Source: Lachnospiraceae bacterium
Lineage (GTDB): Bacteria > Bacillota > Clostridia > Lachnospirales > Lachnospiraceae
DNA: 8,076 nucleotides
Direction of reading: 5' to 3'
Assembly: GCA_022798035.1 (NCBI GenBank)
Contig: JAAWLS010000093.1
Coordinates: 1-8,076, forward strand
Shown: positions 1 through 5,899 of the stretch, in pieces
How positions within the stretch are numbered: position 1 is the stretch's first letter
Layout: every line of letters begins with the position of its first letter
Translations under genes and position numbers: made by a program
Notes under the pieces: model-generated
Databases searched by the model: none
Told to the model about the DNA's origin: nothing
What the model saw: the letters and a program-made list of their open reading frames with translations, nothing else

Positions 1-657
1 GGAACCGGAAAGAAAACATATGCTCCCTGTATTTTTATTGAAAAGGAAGAGGCAGATTATGGTATTTCTCAGAAATTTGAGAGGATGCTGAACAACCCGG
101 AATTTTATGAGATTGCCAGAGAACTGGTGGAATTTGGCATTTCCAGATATCATAAGTATTTCAGTGAACGGTATCAGGACACCGATTTTGTACTGTATCA
201 AAAATATACGTATGAAGAAGTCTGCCGGATTTTGAAATGGGAAAATAACGAGGTGCCCCTCAACATTGGAGGCTACAAATACGATAAAAAAACAAAGACA
301 TTTCCAGTGTTTATCAATTACGACAAATCGGCGGATATCAGCGATACGATAAAATATGAGGACCACTTTATAAATGCCGGCGTTCTCATTGCTGTTTCTA
401 AATCAGGGCGGACGCTGGAATCAGAGGATGTACAGAATTTTCTCCATGCAAAAGAGCGCGGGATAGATGTGCATTTGTTTGTCCGAAAAAATAAAGAGGA
501 TAAAATTTCAAAAGAGTTTTATTATCTGGGACGTATGAAGGCCTCTGGAAGAGCAGAGGCATTTTGCATGGCCAATACGGAGAAAACAGCCGTTGAAATT
601 GAATGGACGTTGGACACTCCGGTGCGGGAGGATATTTATCATTATATTGTGTCATAG
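1..657 (+). CDS. C-terminal part of a DUF3427 superfamily II helicase (5' partial)
   Basis: The frame is open from base 1, so the first visible ATG (85) is internal and the gene starts upstream of the window. The visible 218 residues match my recollection of the DUF3427 domain found at the C-terminus of large DEAD/DEAH-box helicases, which often also carry an N-terminal phospholipase D-like nuclease domain. Supporting stretches are the YKYTYEEVCRILKW segment, NIGGYKYDKKTKTFPVFINY, the AVSKSGRTLES stretch and FYYLGRM. These proteins are thought to act on nucleic acids, in repair or defence. The motor motifs (Walker A, DEAD box) lie outside the window, so activity cannot be judged. The gene ends in TAG, and a Nudix gene follows 47 bases later on the same strand, so the two may be co-transcribed. 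I am confident of the family, less so of the role. Confidence 0.82.
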   Translation, partial: GTGKKTYAPCIFIEKEEADYGISQKFERMLNNPEFYEIARELVEFGISRYHKYFSERYQDTDFVLYQKYTYEEVCRILKWENNEVPLNIGGYKYDKKTKTFPVFINYDKSADISDTIKYEDHFINAGVLIAVSKSGRTLESEDVQNFLHAKERGIDVHLFVRKNKEDKISKEFYYLGRMKASGRAEAFCMANTEKTAVEIEWTLDTPVREDIYHYIVS

Positions 658-704
658 AGCGGTGTGCTTGACACCCGAAAAATGGAATGGAGAAAGGGAC
701 AAAA

Positions 705-1100
705 GTGAAAACAATAAAAGTAGCTGCGGCAATCATAAAAAGCGAGAACAAAATTTTTGCAACCCAGCGGGGTTATGGGGAATTTAAGGATGGATGGGAA
801 TTTCCAGGGGGAAAAATTGAGAAGGGAGAAACGCCGGAAGAAGCGTTGATTCGGGAAATCAAAGAGGAGCTGGACACTTTGATTTCTCCCAGAAGAAAAA
901 TTGCCTGTATTGAATACGATTATCCCGAATTTCATCTGTCCATGGAATGTTTTTGGGCGGAGATTGTTACAGGAGATTTACTGTTGAAGGAGCACAAGGC
1001 GGCAAAATGGCTTTCCAAAGATGAATTGAACGATGTAGCGTGGCTTCCGGCTGATTTAGAATTGATTGAGAAAATCAGGGAGGAAATGTCAGCCTGGTGA
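705..1100 (+). CDS. MutT-like Nudix (deoxy)nucleoside triphosphate pyrophosphohydrolase
   Basis: 131 residues with a Nudix box: GGKIEKGE, seven residues, then REIKEELD. This fits GX5EX7REUXEEXGU except that the late Gly is Asp, which I recall as common in the short MutT-like subfamily whose members run near 130 residues. The N-terminus (MKTIKVAAAIIKSENKIFAT) and the following QRGYGEFKDGWEFPGG segment are typical of 8-oxo-dGTP or non-canonical dNTP pyrophosphatases, which hydrolyse NTPs to NMP and PPi with Mg bound by the REXXEE glutamates. I chose the GTG start at 705 over the in-frame ATG at 687. The GGAGAAAGGG at 689-698 is well placed for 705, and starting there removes six residues foreign to the family. 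It lies just downstream of a DUF3427 helicase and is probably co-transcribed. Substrate specificity cannot be told from sequence. Confidence 0.88.
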   Translation: MKTIKVAAAIIKSENKIFATQRGYGEFKDGWEFPGGKIEKGETPEEALIREIKEELDTLISPRRKIACIEYDYPEFHLSMECFWAEIVTGDLLLKEHKAAKWLSKDELNDVAWLPADLELIEKIREEMSAW

Positions 1101-1207
1101 CGTATCAGGATATTGTAGAGCAGATACTATGAAGTTGATAAGCACCTCATAAATTTCACGTGTTTGTAATGGAAACTGAAATCAGCGGAATACTTTCTCC
1201 GCAGTTC

Positions 1208-1236
1208 TTGATTTTTACACTTTTTTCCGATATAAT
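1208..1236 (+). promoter_or_regulatory. Sigma-A promoter of the desulfoferrodoxin gene
   Basis: TTGATT (1208-1213) and a perfect TATAAT (1231-1236) are separated by 17 bases. The start point should fall near 1243, giving a leader of roughly 80 bases before the gene at 1326. The stretch from 1101 to 1207 holds no gene that I can support, only a very short frame of about 11 codons that overlaps the end of the Nudix gene. Confidence 0.75.
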
Positions 1237-1237
1237 A

Positions 1238-1256
1238 ATTACCATTATATGGTAAT
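1238..1256 (+). promoter_or_regulatory. Palindromic operator candidate over the desulfoferrodoxin transcription start
   Basis: ATTACCAT-TAT-ATGGTAAT is a perfect inverted repeat with 8-base arms and a 3-base centre. It begins two bases after the -10 box and covers the predicted start point, the classic place for a repressor. PerR, Rex and other redox regulators control superoxide reductase genes in some Clostridia, but this sequence does not match the PerR box (TTATAATNATTATAA) or the Rex site well, so the regulator is unknown. Confidence 0.6.
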
Positions 1257-1325
1257 AAGAAAGCCGTAAGATGCGTATCATTGTGAAGACTACATAAGAA
1301 GCGAGAGGAAAGAGAGGTAGTAAAA

Positions 1326-1700
1326 ATGGAACAGAAATTTTATATTTGTGAGCATTGTGGAAATATTATAGCTATGGTGAAAGATGCCGGAGCACCAGTT
1401 ATGTGCTGCGGAGAGAAAATGAAAGAAATCATTCCCGGGACAACAGATGCTGCAGTGGAGAAACACGTTCCGGTATACACCGTAGAGAATAATTTGGTGA
1501 AGGTCTGCGTAGGTTCTGCAGAACATCCTATGATGGATGCCCATTACATTGAATGGGTATCTCTTCAGACGAAACAGGGAAATCAGCGCAAAGCCCTCCA
1601 TCCGGGAGAGAAGCCGGAAGTATGTTTTGCAATCTGTGAAGGCGATGAAGTGACAGCTGTGTATGCATACTGTAACCTGCATGGTCTCTGGAAAGCATAA
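1326..1700 (+). CDS. dfx: Desulfoferrodoxin (two-iron superoxide reductase)
   Basis: 124 residues, the usual length for a 2Fe superoxide reductase. It reduces superoxide to hydrogen peroxide in the cytoplasm without releasing oxygen, an anaerobe's answer to oxygen exposure; electrons usually come from rubredoxin. The N-terminal desulforedoxin-like domain has the Fe(Cys)4 ligands C8, C11, C27 and C28 (CEHC and CCG). The catalytic Fe(His)4Cys centre is complete: H47 in EKHVP, H67 in AEHPM, H73 in DAHYIEW, and C116 with H119 in YCNLHGLW. E45 and K46, which guide superoxide and the sixth ligand position, are present. A purine-rich site (GAGAGG) precedes the ATG. It is a single-gene unit with its own promoter, a palindrome at the start point and a terminator. 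All metal ligands are intact, so I expect it to be functional. Confidence 0.97.
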   Translation: MEQKFYICEHCGNIIAMVKDAGAPVMCCGEKMKEIIPGTTDAAVEKHVPVYTVENNLVKVCVGSAEHPMMDAHYIEWVSLQTKQGNQRKALHPGEKPEVCFAICEGDEVTAVYAYCNLHGLWKA

Positions 1701-1732
1701 CCGGAATAGTTACAAAATAGAAAATTTTCGTT

Positions 1733-1764
1733 AAATAGCCATGTTCTCATGGCTATTTTTCTTT
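1733..1764 (+). terminator. Intrinsic terminator after dfx
   Basis: AAATAGCCATG (1733-1743), loop TTCT, and the perfect complement CATGGCTATTT (1748-1758), followed by a T-rich tail. The 11-bp stem lies 33 bases after the desulfoferrodoxin stop. Confidence 0.92.
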
Positions 1765-1782
1765 ATGCCTGTCTGAAATTCG

Positions 1783-1811
1783 TTGATATCTGACCGTCTT
1801 AGTAATATAAT
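1783..1811 (+). promoter_or_regulatory. Sigma-A promoter upstream of the GGDEF relic
   Basis: TTGATA (1783-1788), a 17-base spacer and a perfect TATAAT (1806-1811). It lies about 70 bases upstream of the ATG at 1882, which has a good AAAGGGAG site. The promoter and start site look intact although the gene behind them is broken. Confidence 0.72.
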
Positions 1812-1881
1812 GTCAAAAGAACAGAGATAAGTTAGGAACATTTTGTACTGCTGAATGGAAAAACGGCAAAGGGAGAATTTT

Positions 1882-2586
1882 ATGGAAGATTTCGTAGAAC
1901 AATATCAGAATGAGCTGATACATCAGGAGATAAAATCTAATAGACATGCTTTAAAGGGATTTTGCTGGTTTATCATCGCAGTTGCGTTTATATGGCTGTT
2001 GACTGTGACCGGTTTTTTTTGAGGTGGACAAAAAACTTGTCATCATTGCATTTTTATCGAATATGGTACTGTTTATTCCAGCTGTCTATATTTACCGGAA
2101 AAGTGATTTGTCCAGCCCATGGATAAAATATTTTCTTTTGTCATTGATATGTCCCAGGAGCATTATTCTGTTTGTATTTTCGGTTCTTATGCAGTATTCG
2201 GTGGTCAGCAGTAATGAGGATGTTTATCGAATTGCCCAGCTTACATATCTCAAGGAGACAGATACCAAGACCAGAGTATTCAATAAGAATAAGTATGTGG
2301 AAATGATGGAAGAGTACTATTTCAAGCTGGAACAGATAGCAGTGCTGTTCTGGGACTTGAATAATTTGAAGTACATGAATGACGTATATGGGCATGCCGT
2401 GGGGGGGACAAAGCAATCGAGACCTTGTCGGAAGCTCTGCTGGCGCATGCCGGTGATTCCTGCCGCGTCTATCGAATTGGCGGAGATGAATTTCTAATGA
2501 TTCTGGATAACCCGCAGGGAAATGAGGGAGAGGATATCATACAGGGAGTACAGGAAGAGTTAGAACTTAAAAACAGAGATAAAAAG
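1882..2586 (+). pseudogene. Broken membrane-anchored GGDEF (diguanylate cyclase) gene
   Basis: Translation starts well (AAAGGGAG, ATG 1882) and gives a cytoplasmic head and a first membrane helix (GFCWFIIAVAFIWLL), then stops at 2020 in a run of eight T (2013-2020). With seven T it would read on as GFFEVDKK into the next frame, which carries more hydrophobic segments and then LTYLKETDTKTRVFNKNKY, FWDLNNLKYMNDVYGHAVG. A second break lies in seven G (2401-2407). After it the frame gives DKAIETLSEALL and the intact signature RIGGDEF (2473-2493). Diguanylate cyclases make cyclic di-GMP from two GTP. Besides the frameshifts, the membrane part seems short: around 2150 the frame passes from one helix region straight to PRSIILFVFSVL, which in the family, as I recall it, follows several more helices. 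The C-terminal half of the cyclase domain is missing, replaced by hydrolase sequence. Called a pseudogene; the frameshifts alone could be homopolymer sequencing errors. Confidence 0.8.
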
Positions 2587-3050
2587 AATACGGATATTTT
2601 TCTTGCAGGGGTGTCCATGGGAGCAGCCTCTGCTGTCATGTCTATGGAGTTGGAGCTTCCCGAAAATGTCAGGGCTGTGATAGCGGACTGTGGTTATCCG
2701 GTGCCGGGCGCCATCATTATGGAGGCATTGAAAACTATGGGACTTCCTGTGAAACTGTTCTACCTGCTCTTAAAACAGGGAGCGCATTTATTTGGACATT
2801 TTGATTTAGAGGAAGCCACAGCATTGCAGGCAGTCCAAAAATCAGAAATTCCCATTTTATTTATCCATGGCGGGCAGGATTCCATTGTGCCTCTGGCTAT
2901 GGGCGAGGAACTTTACCAGGCCTGCGGAGGGAAAAAGAACGGGTGCTGATAGAAAAAGCAAATCATGCAAATAGTGCAATGACAGATTATGATATTTATG
3001 CAAAAGCGGTGCTGAAATTTATAGAACAAAATAACAGCAGAAAATATTAA
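2587..3050 (+). pseudogene. C-terminal remnant of an alpha/beta hydrolase, fused to the GGDEF relic
   Basis: From about 2587 the frame that carried GGDEF continues as NTDIFLAGVSMGAASAVMSM, the nucleophile elbow GVSMG of a serine alpha/beta hydrolase (Ser codon 2614-2616). Then come IPILFIHGGQDSIVP with the acid Asp and, after a one-base frameshift, an EKANHANS stretch with the probable catalytic His. The frame breaks at five A (2932-2936), giving an early stop at 2947; with six A it would read KKERVLIEK and run to TAA at 3048. The catalytic triad is thus all present in pieces, but the N-terminal half of the hydrolase (first strands and oxyanion region) is absent. There is no start site of its own. 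The best reading is a deletion that joined two once separate genes. Substrate unknown. Confidence 0.75.
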
Positions 3051-3057
3051 AAAGTGG

Positions 3058-3098
3058 AAACCGTCGGATATGGGAGATTACCATAACGGCGGTTTTTT
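3058..3098 (+). terminator. Intrinsic terminator after the composite relic
   Basis: Outer arms AAACCGTCG (3058-3066) and CGGCGGTTT (3087-3095) pair with one G-T wobble. Inner arms TATGG (3069-3073) and CCATA (3081-3085) extend the stem, and a run of T follows to 3098. It lies 8 bases after the TAA at 3048 and could end transcription from the 1783 promoter. Confidence 0.82.
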
Positions 3099-3100
3099 AT

Positions 3101-3193
3101 CTTATAGGAAATTCCTCCGGATTTCCTATAAGACAAAAATAATATGCGCACTCGCACAAGAAGAAAATATTGCTTCGCAATTGTGCTTGGCGC
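3101..3193 (+). repeat. Structured repeat A, copy 1
   Basis: Two hairpins. The first has perfect 12-bp arms, CTTATAGGAAAT (3101-3112) and ATTTCCTATAAG (3121-3132), with an 8-base loop. After a linker GACAAAAATAATATGCGCAC comes a second: left arm GCACAA (3154-3159), a purine-rich asymmetric loop starting GAAGAAAATA, an inner TTGC-TTC-GCAA hairpin, and right arm TTGTGC (3181-3186), possibly closed by GCGC at 3146-3149 and 3190-3193. The same design recurs at 7949-8043. No protein is apparent. Strand is given as the orientation shared with copy 2, which ends in a plus-strand terminator. Confidence 0.8.
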
Positions 3194-3208
3194 GTCAAAG
3201 TGTGCAAT

Positions 3209-3262
3209 CCCCTCAAGATTGAGGGGTAGAGGAGTTGATGTGGGCTTGCCCACTTTGTTCTG
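3209..3262 (+). repeat. Structured repeat B, copy 1
   Basis: Two small hairpins: CCCCTCA-AGAT-TGAGGGG (3209-3226) and GTGGG-CTTG-CCCAC (3240-3253). They are followed by TTTGTTCTGA. The CTCAAGAYTGAGG core and the GTGGGCYTGYCCACTTTG core recur at 7903-7948 with a 6-base indel between them. This copy overlaps the last codons and stop of the HxlR gene on the other strand and lies 15 bases after repeat A copy 1. Confidence 0.75.
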
Positions 3263-3584
3263 AAAGATTCTCATCTCCCCATTGCTTCATATGTTCAAAG
3301 ACAGGAATGAAACTTTTCCCCAGGTCAGTCAGATTATACTCCACATGGGGAGGAACTTCTCCGTAGTCACGGCGGGTAATGAAACCGTCGGCTTCCAATT
3401 CCCGGAGCTGTTTTGTCAGGCTCGATTCTGTAATTTCTCCGATATGTCTGCGAAGTTCTCCAAAACGGTGAATATTCCCAAAAGCGATATAATAAATAAT
3501 TTCGATTTTCCATTTGCCTCCTAAGATTTTTTGTATGGTGGAAACTGTTTTGCAGCGTTCCACAGCGGATGGACTTTTTTTCAT
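3213..3584 (-). CDS. HxlR-family winged-helix transcriptional regulator
   Basis: 123 residues from the ATG at 3584, chosen because GAAAGGAG lies just upstream (3593-3600). The frame stays open 30 codons further up but without a site there. The fold is the HxlR winged helix: a CKTVSTIQKILGGKWK segment near the N-terminus, ITESSLTKQLRELEADGFIT as recognition helix and wing approach, and an RRDYGEVPPHVEYNLTDLG wing. Cys11 matches the single N-terminal Cys that serves as the thiol sensor in relatives such as YodB and HypR. HxlR proteins are small dimeric regulators, often of a divergent neighbour, and here the neighbours are two radical SAM genes. The last 15 or so residues after MKQWGDENL look unlike the family and are encoded inside repeat B, so the natural stop may have been lost. 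The effector is unknown. Confidence 0.93.
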   Translation of the reverse strand: MKKSPSAVERCKTVSTIQKILGGKWKIEIIYYIAFGNIHRFGELRRHIGEITESSLTKQLRELEADGFITRRDYGEVPPHVEYNLTDLGKSFIPVFEHMKQWGDENLSEQSGQAHINSSTPQS

Positions 3585-3606
3585 TTTGACCGCTCCTTTC
3601 CACAAA

Positions 3607-3635
3607 AGAATAACACTTTTTGGGCAGGATGTCCA
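3607..3635 (-). promoter_or_regulatory. Probable promoter of the HxlR gene
   Basis: On the minus strand TGGACA (3635-3630) and TATTCT (3612-3607) are 17 bases apart. The start would be near 3600, giving a very short leader that begins at the ribosome binding site. It is a plausible but imperfect match. Confidence 0.42.
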
Positions 3636-3728
3636 TGCCGTTAAAGGCCGCAGTTCTCTTAAGTTATAACGCAAAAGTTACAAAGAGCAGGGAAATATAA
3701 AATACATCAAAAAGCAGGTACTGCAAAA

Positions 3729-3758
3729 AAGTACAGTACTTGTAAAAATATATTACAA
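3729..3758 (+). promoter_or_regulatory. Nested palindromes, candidate HxlR operator
   Basis: AAGTAC-A-GTACTT (3729-3741) is a perfect 6-1-6 palindrome. It overlaps a second inverted repeat, TTGTAA-N7-TTACAA (3740-3758). Together they cover the -35 box and most of the spacer of the radical SAM promoter. HxlR-type operators such as the YodB box are short, AT-rich palindromes with TACT and GTAA elements, so this is a reasonable site for the divergent regulator. The assignment is inference. Confidence 0.5.
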
Positions 3759-3767
3759 AAGTATAAT
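3740..3767 (+). promoter_or_regulatory. Promoter of the radical SAM gene pair
   Basis: TTGTAA (3740-3745), a 16-base spacer and a perfect TATAAT (3762-3767). The start near 3774 gives a leader of about 108 bases before the ATG at 3882. That leader holds a short GCGC-AAAACA-GCGC hairpin and a CCTGCAGG palindrome, but no riboswitch that I recognise. Confidence 0.65.
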
Positions 3768-3881
3768 AAGCATAAATTACAGAAAATGCTGCATGGAGAT
3801 ATCGTCTATGCAGAGGATGGGGAATGCCTGCAGGTATGCCCATTGCGCAAAACAGCGCAGGAACAGAGAGGAGATGTGTTT

Positions 3882-4781
3882 ATGCATTACACGGGAACTA
3901 TTTGGCGGCCGCCCTATGAAGCGGCGTCGCTTCTGCTGGAAGTGACAGCAGGATGTACGCATCACAAGTGTAAGTTTTGTACTTTGTACAATGATTTGCC
4001 TTTTCATTTCCGAATGTCGCCTATGGAGGATGTGGAGGAAGATTTGCGGGAAGTAAGAGAGGCAGTCAGAAACCGGAGCTATCGGGAAGTCCGCCGTGTA
4101 TTTTTGACAGGGGCGAATCCTTTCGTTTTGTCTTATGACAAGTTGAAGGCGGCTGCAGAACTTATCCGCAGATATCTTCCATCTGTAAAAACCATCGGTT
4201 CATTTGCAAGAATTACAGATATCATGCCAAAAACCGATGGAGAGCTTGAGAAGCTGCGGGTCTTGGGGTATGATGGTTTGACGATAGGAATTGAGACAGG
4301 GGACGATGAGGCGCTGCAGTTTATGAACAAGGGCTACACTGCTTCCGATATCATAACTCAGTGCAGAAGATTGGATGCCGCAGGCATTCATTACAGTTTC
4401 TTTTATCTGGTGGGCATTTCTGGCGCAGGCCGCGGAGAAGTCGGAGCAAAGCGGACTGCCGATGTGTGCAGCCAGCTGCATCCCACGCTCATTGGAGCAA
4501 ATATGCTTACAATTTATCCGGATGCAGAACTTTATAATGAAATACAGGACGGGAATTGGCAGGAAGAAGGAGAACTTGAAAAGTACAAGGAAGTACGGAC
4601 ACTTGTGGAAAATCTTAAGATATCCACAGCATTTGCAGCGATGGGGGCTTCCAATGCATATCAATTTCACGGACAGCTGCCCAAAGACAAGAAAAAACTG
4701 CTGTCATTTCTCGATGAGATTATAGAAAATGTCAGTGAGGAAAAATTACAGAGATACCGGAAAAGCGTGTATCATTTATAG
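3882..4781 (+). CDS. Radical SAM protein, first of a tandem pair
   Basis: 299 residues from the ATG at 3882, chosen for AGAGAGGAG eight bases upstream; the second paralog starts in the same way (MHFTG). The frame is open 32 codons further up, but without a site and without matching the paralog. The iron-sulphur motif is C25-x4-C30-x2-C33 (CTHHKCKFC), one residue longer than the usual CX3CX2C. Other landmarks are WRPPYEA just before it, TGANPF (76-81) at the position of the GGE motif, GLTIGIETGDD (132-142) at the ribose-binding position, and YPDAELY near the end of the barrel. No C-terminal SPASM or B12 domain is seen, so it should hold one 4Fe-4S cluster and cleave S-adenosylmethionine to a 5'-deoxyadenosyl radical. 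The substrate is unknown. It is the first gene after the HxlR-controlled promoter candidate. Confidence 0.9.
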   Translation: MHYTGTIWRPPYEAASLLLEVTAGCTHHKCKFCTLYNDLPFHFRMSPMEDVEEDLREVREAVRNRSYREVRRVFLTGANPFVLSYDKLKAAAELIRRYLPSVKTIGSFARITDIMPKTDGELEKLRVLGYDGLTIGIETGDDEALQFMNKGYTASDIITQCRRLDAAGIHYSFFYLVGISGAGRGEVGAKRTADVCSQLHPTLIGANMLTIYPDAELYNEIQDGNWQEEGELEKYKEVRTLVENLKISTAFAAMGASNAYQFHGQLPKDKKKLLSFLDEIIENVSEEKLQRYRKSVYHL

Positions 4782-4799
4782 ATGGAAGGAGGGACTACC

Positions 4800-5681
4800 A
4801 TGCATTTTACAGGCAGGACGTGGCGGCCGCCCTATGAAGCCCACTCAGTGATTTTGCAGGCTTCCTCCGGCTGTACCTACAATAAATGCAGATTTTGCAG
4901 TCTGTATAAAAATGAGTGTTTCCGAATGTCCCCCATGGAGGAGCTTGAGGAAGATTTGGCAGAAATCAAGAGCTGTCAGCCATATGCCAGAAGAATTTTC
5001 TGGACTGGGGCGAATCCTTTTGCAATGAGCTACGAAAATCTCAAACTCAGGGCTCTGACGGTGAGGGACTATTTGATTAAATGCCAGACGATAGCCATGT
5101 TTGCAAGTATCCGCGATATCAAAGATAAGGAGGTATGGCAGCTGAGAAAACTGAGGGCAATGGGCATCAATGGACTGAGCATCGGCGTGGAGAGCGGCGA
5201 TGACGAGACACTTGCCCTTGCAGAGAAAGGATATGGTTCAGCTGACATTTTGGAGCAGTGCAGGAAATTAGATGAGGCTGGCATAGAATACTATTTTGTC
5301 TATATGACAGGACTTGCAGGAAAAGGCGGAGGGCGCCGAAATGCCGTAAACAGCGGGAAACTTTTCAGCCTTCTCAATCCGTATTTTATTTCTGTAGATT
5401 CCCTCACCCTTTTTCCAGATACGGAATTGTATAAAATGGCACAGAAAGGCTTGTTTGTACCTGCCGGGGAAAAAGAGCGCATCCGCGAACTGCAGATATT
5501 AATCGGCAGTTTAAGGATACGCACTCATTTATTGGCAAATACTGTTTCAAATTTTGTGCCGGTGACGGCATACCTTCCATACGACCGCGAAAGGGTTACA
5601 AGCGAGCTGCAGTATGTTTTGGACAACACAGACGAAAGCAGGATGCAGGAGTATCGAAAGAATTTGAAATCTTTAGGATGA
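4800..5681 (+). CDS. Radical SAM protein, second of a tandem pair
   Basis: 293 residues from the ATG at 4800, with AAGGAGGG six bases upstream (4786-4793). An earlier in-frame ATG at 4782 overlaps that site and is rejected. It is clearly a paralog of the gene 18 bases upstream: the N-terminus MHFTGRTWRPPYEA, the cluster C25-x4-C30-x2-C33 (CTYNKCRFC), FRMSPMEELEEDL, TGANPFAMSYENL, GLSIGVESGDDETL and FPDTELY line up without large gaps. The two share an identical 20-base stretch, TGGCGGCCGCCCTATGAAGC. Differences lie mostly in the second half, so the two may work on different substrates or form a heterodimer; neither is proven. The gene is followed by a strong terminator, so the operon seems to contain just these two. 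Substrate unknown. Confidence 0.9.
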   Translation: MHFTGRTWRPPYEAHSVILQASSGCTYNKCRFCSLYKNECFRMSPMEELEEDLAEIKSCQPYARRIFWTGANPFAMSYENLKLRALTVRDYLIKCQTIAMFASIRDIKDKEVWQLRKLRAMGINGLSIGVESGDDETLALAEKGYGSADILEQCRKLDEAGIEYYFVYMTGLAGKGGGRRNAVNSGKLFSLLNPYFISVDSLTLFPDTELYKMAQKGLFVPAGEKERIRELQILIGSLRIRTHLLANTVSNFVPVTAYLPYDRERVTSELQYVLDNTDESRMQEYRKNLKSLG

Positions 5682-5772
5682 GGTTTCAAAGATATATCAG
5701 GCAGCAGCCATGTTGGCAGGCAGCTGCATTTGACTGGCATGGTGATTGCCCATCTGAAATAGATTAAAAATT

Positions 5773-5806
5773 TCCTGTCTGTCCTCAGTGACAGACGGGA
5801 TTTTTT
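5773..5806 (+). terminator. Intrinsic terminator after the radical SAM pair
   Basis: TCCTGTCTGTC (5773-5783) pairs with GACAGACGGGA (5790-5800), 11 bp with one G-T wobble and a 6-base loop, followed by six T. The stretch 5682-5772 before it holds short GCAGC/CCATG inverted motifs but no gene. Confidence 0.92.
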
Positions 5807-5842
5807 GGCCTTTTATTATCAAAAAGTAATTTTAAGAAAAAA

Positions 5843-5870
5843 TGAACCAAACAAAAAGATGCGGCGGATA
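5843..5870 (+). promoter_or_regulatory. ECF-type promoter candidate upstream of the sigma gene
   Basis: TGAACC (5843-5848), 16 bases, then CGGATA (5865-5870). This resembles ECF promoters such as the sigma-W type (TGAAAC-N16-CGTATA), differing at one position in each box. Its place some 30 bases before an ECF sigma gene suggests autoregulation, the usual habit of the family. No convincing sigma-A promoter is seen in the same gap. Confidence 0.55.
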
Positions 5871-5899
5871 TAGAGTGAAAAGATACAGGAGGTGAGAAC

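Noticed and set aside
661..675. Hairpin GGTGT-GCTTG-ACACC between the helicase and Nudix genes
   Set aside because: Only 5 bp and followed by CGAAAA rather than T, so not a terminator on this strand.
1183..1202. GCGGA-TCCGC inverted repeat before the dfx promoter as terminator of the Nudix gene
   Set aside because: Five base pairs with an 8 to 9 base gap before any T run; too weak to call.
1238..1256. Calling the dfx palindrome a PerR box
   Set aside because: PerR boxes have TTATAAT arms around a single base; here the arms contain CC and GG and the centre is three bases.
3101..3262. CRISPR array or transposase-bearing insertion sequence at the repeats
   Set aside because: There are no regularly spaced identical repeats and no transposase frame; only two copies of each unit at distant sites.
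3047..3274. A minus-strand open frame of 75 codons with an ISYRKS-like stretch
   Set aside because: It is the translation of repeats A and B. The frame at 7766-8038 shares the RKS-GISY stretch only because it lies over the second copies. No ribosome binding site, and the conserved parts are hairpins.
3786..3881. N-terminal extension of the first radical SAM protein
   Set aside because: The extra 32 residues lack a ribosome binding site and are absent in the paralog, whose N-terminus matches from MHYTG onward.
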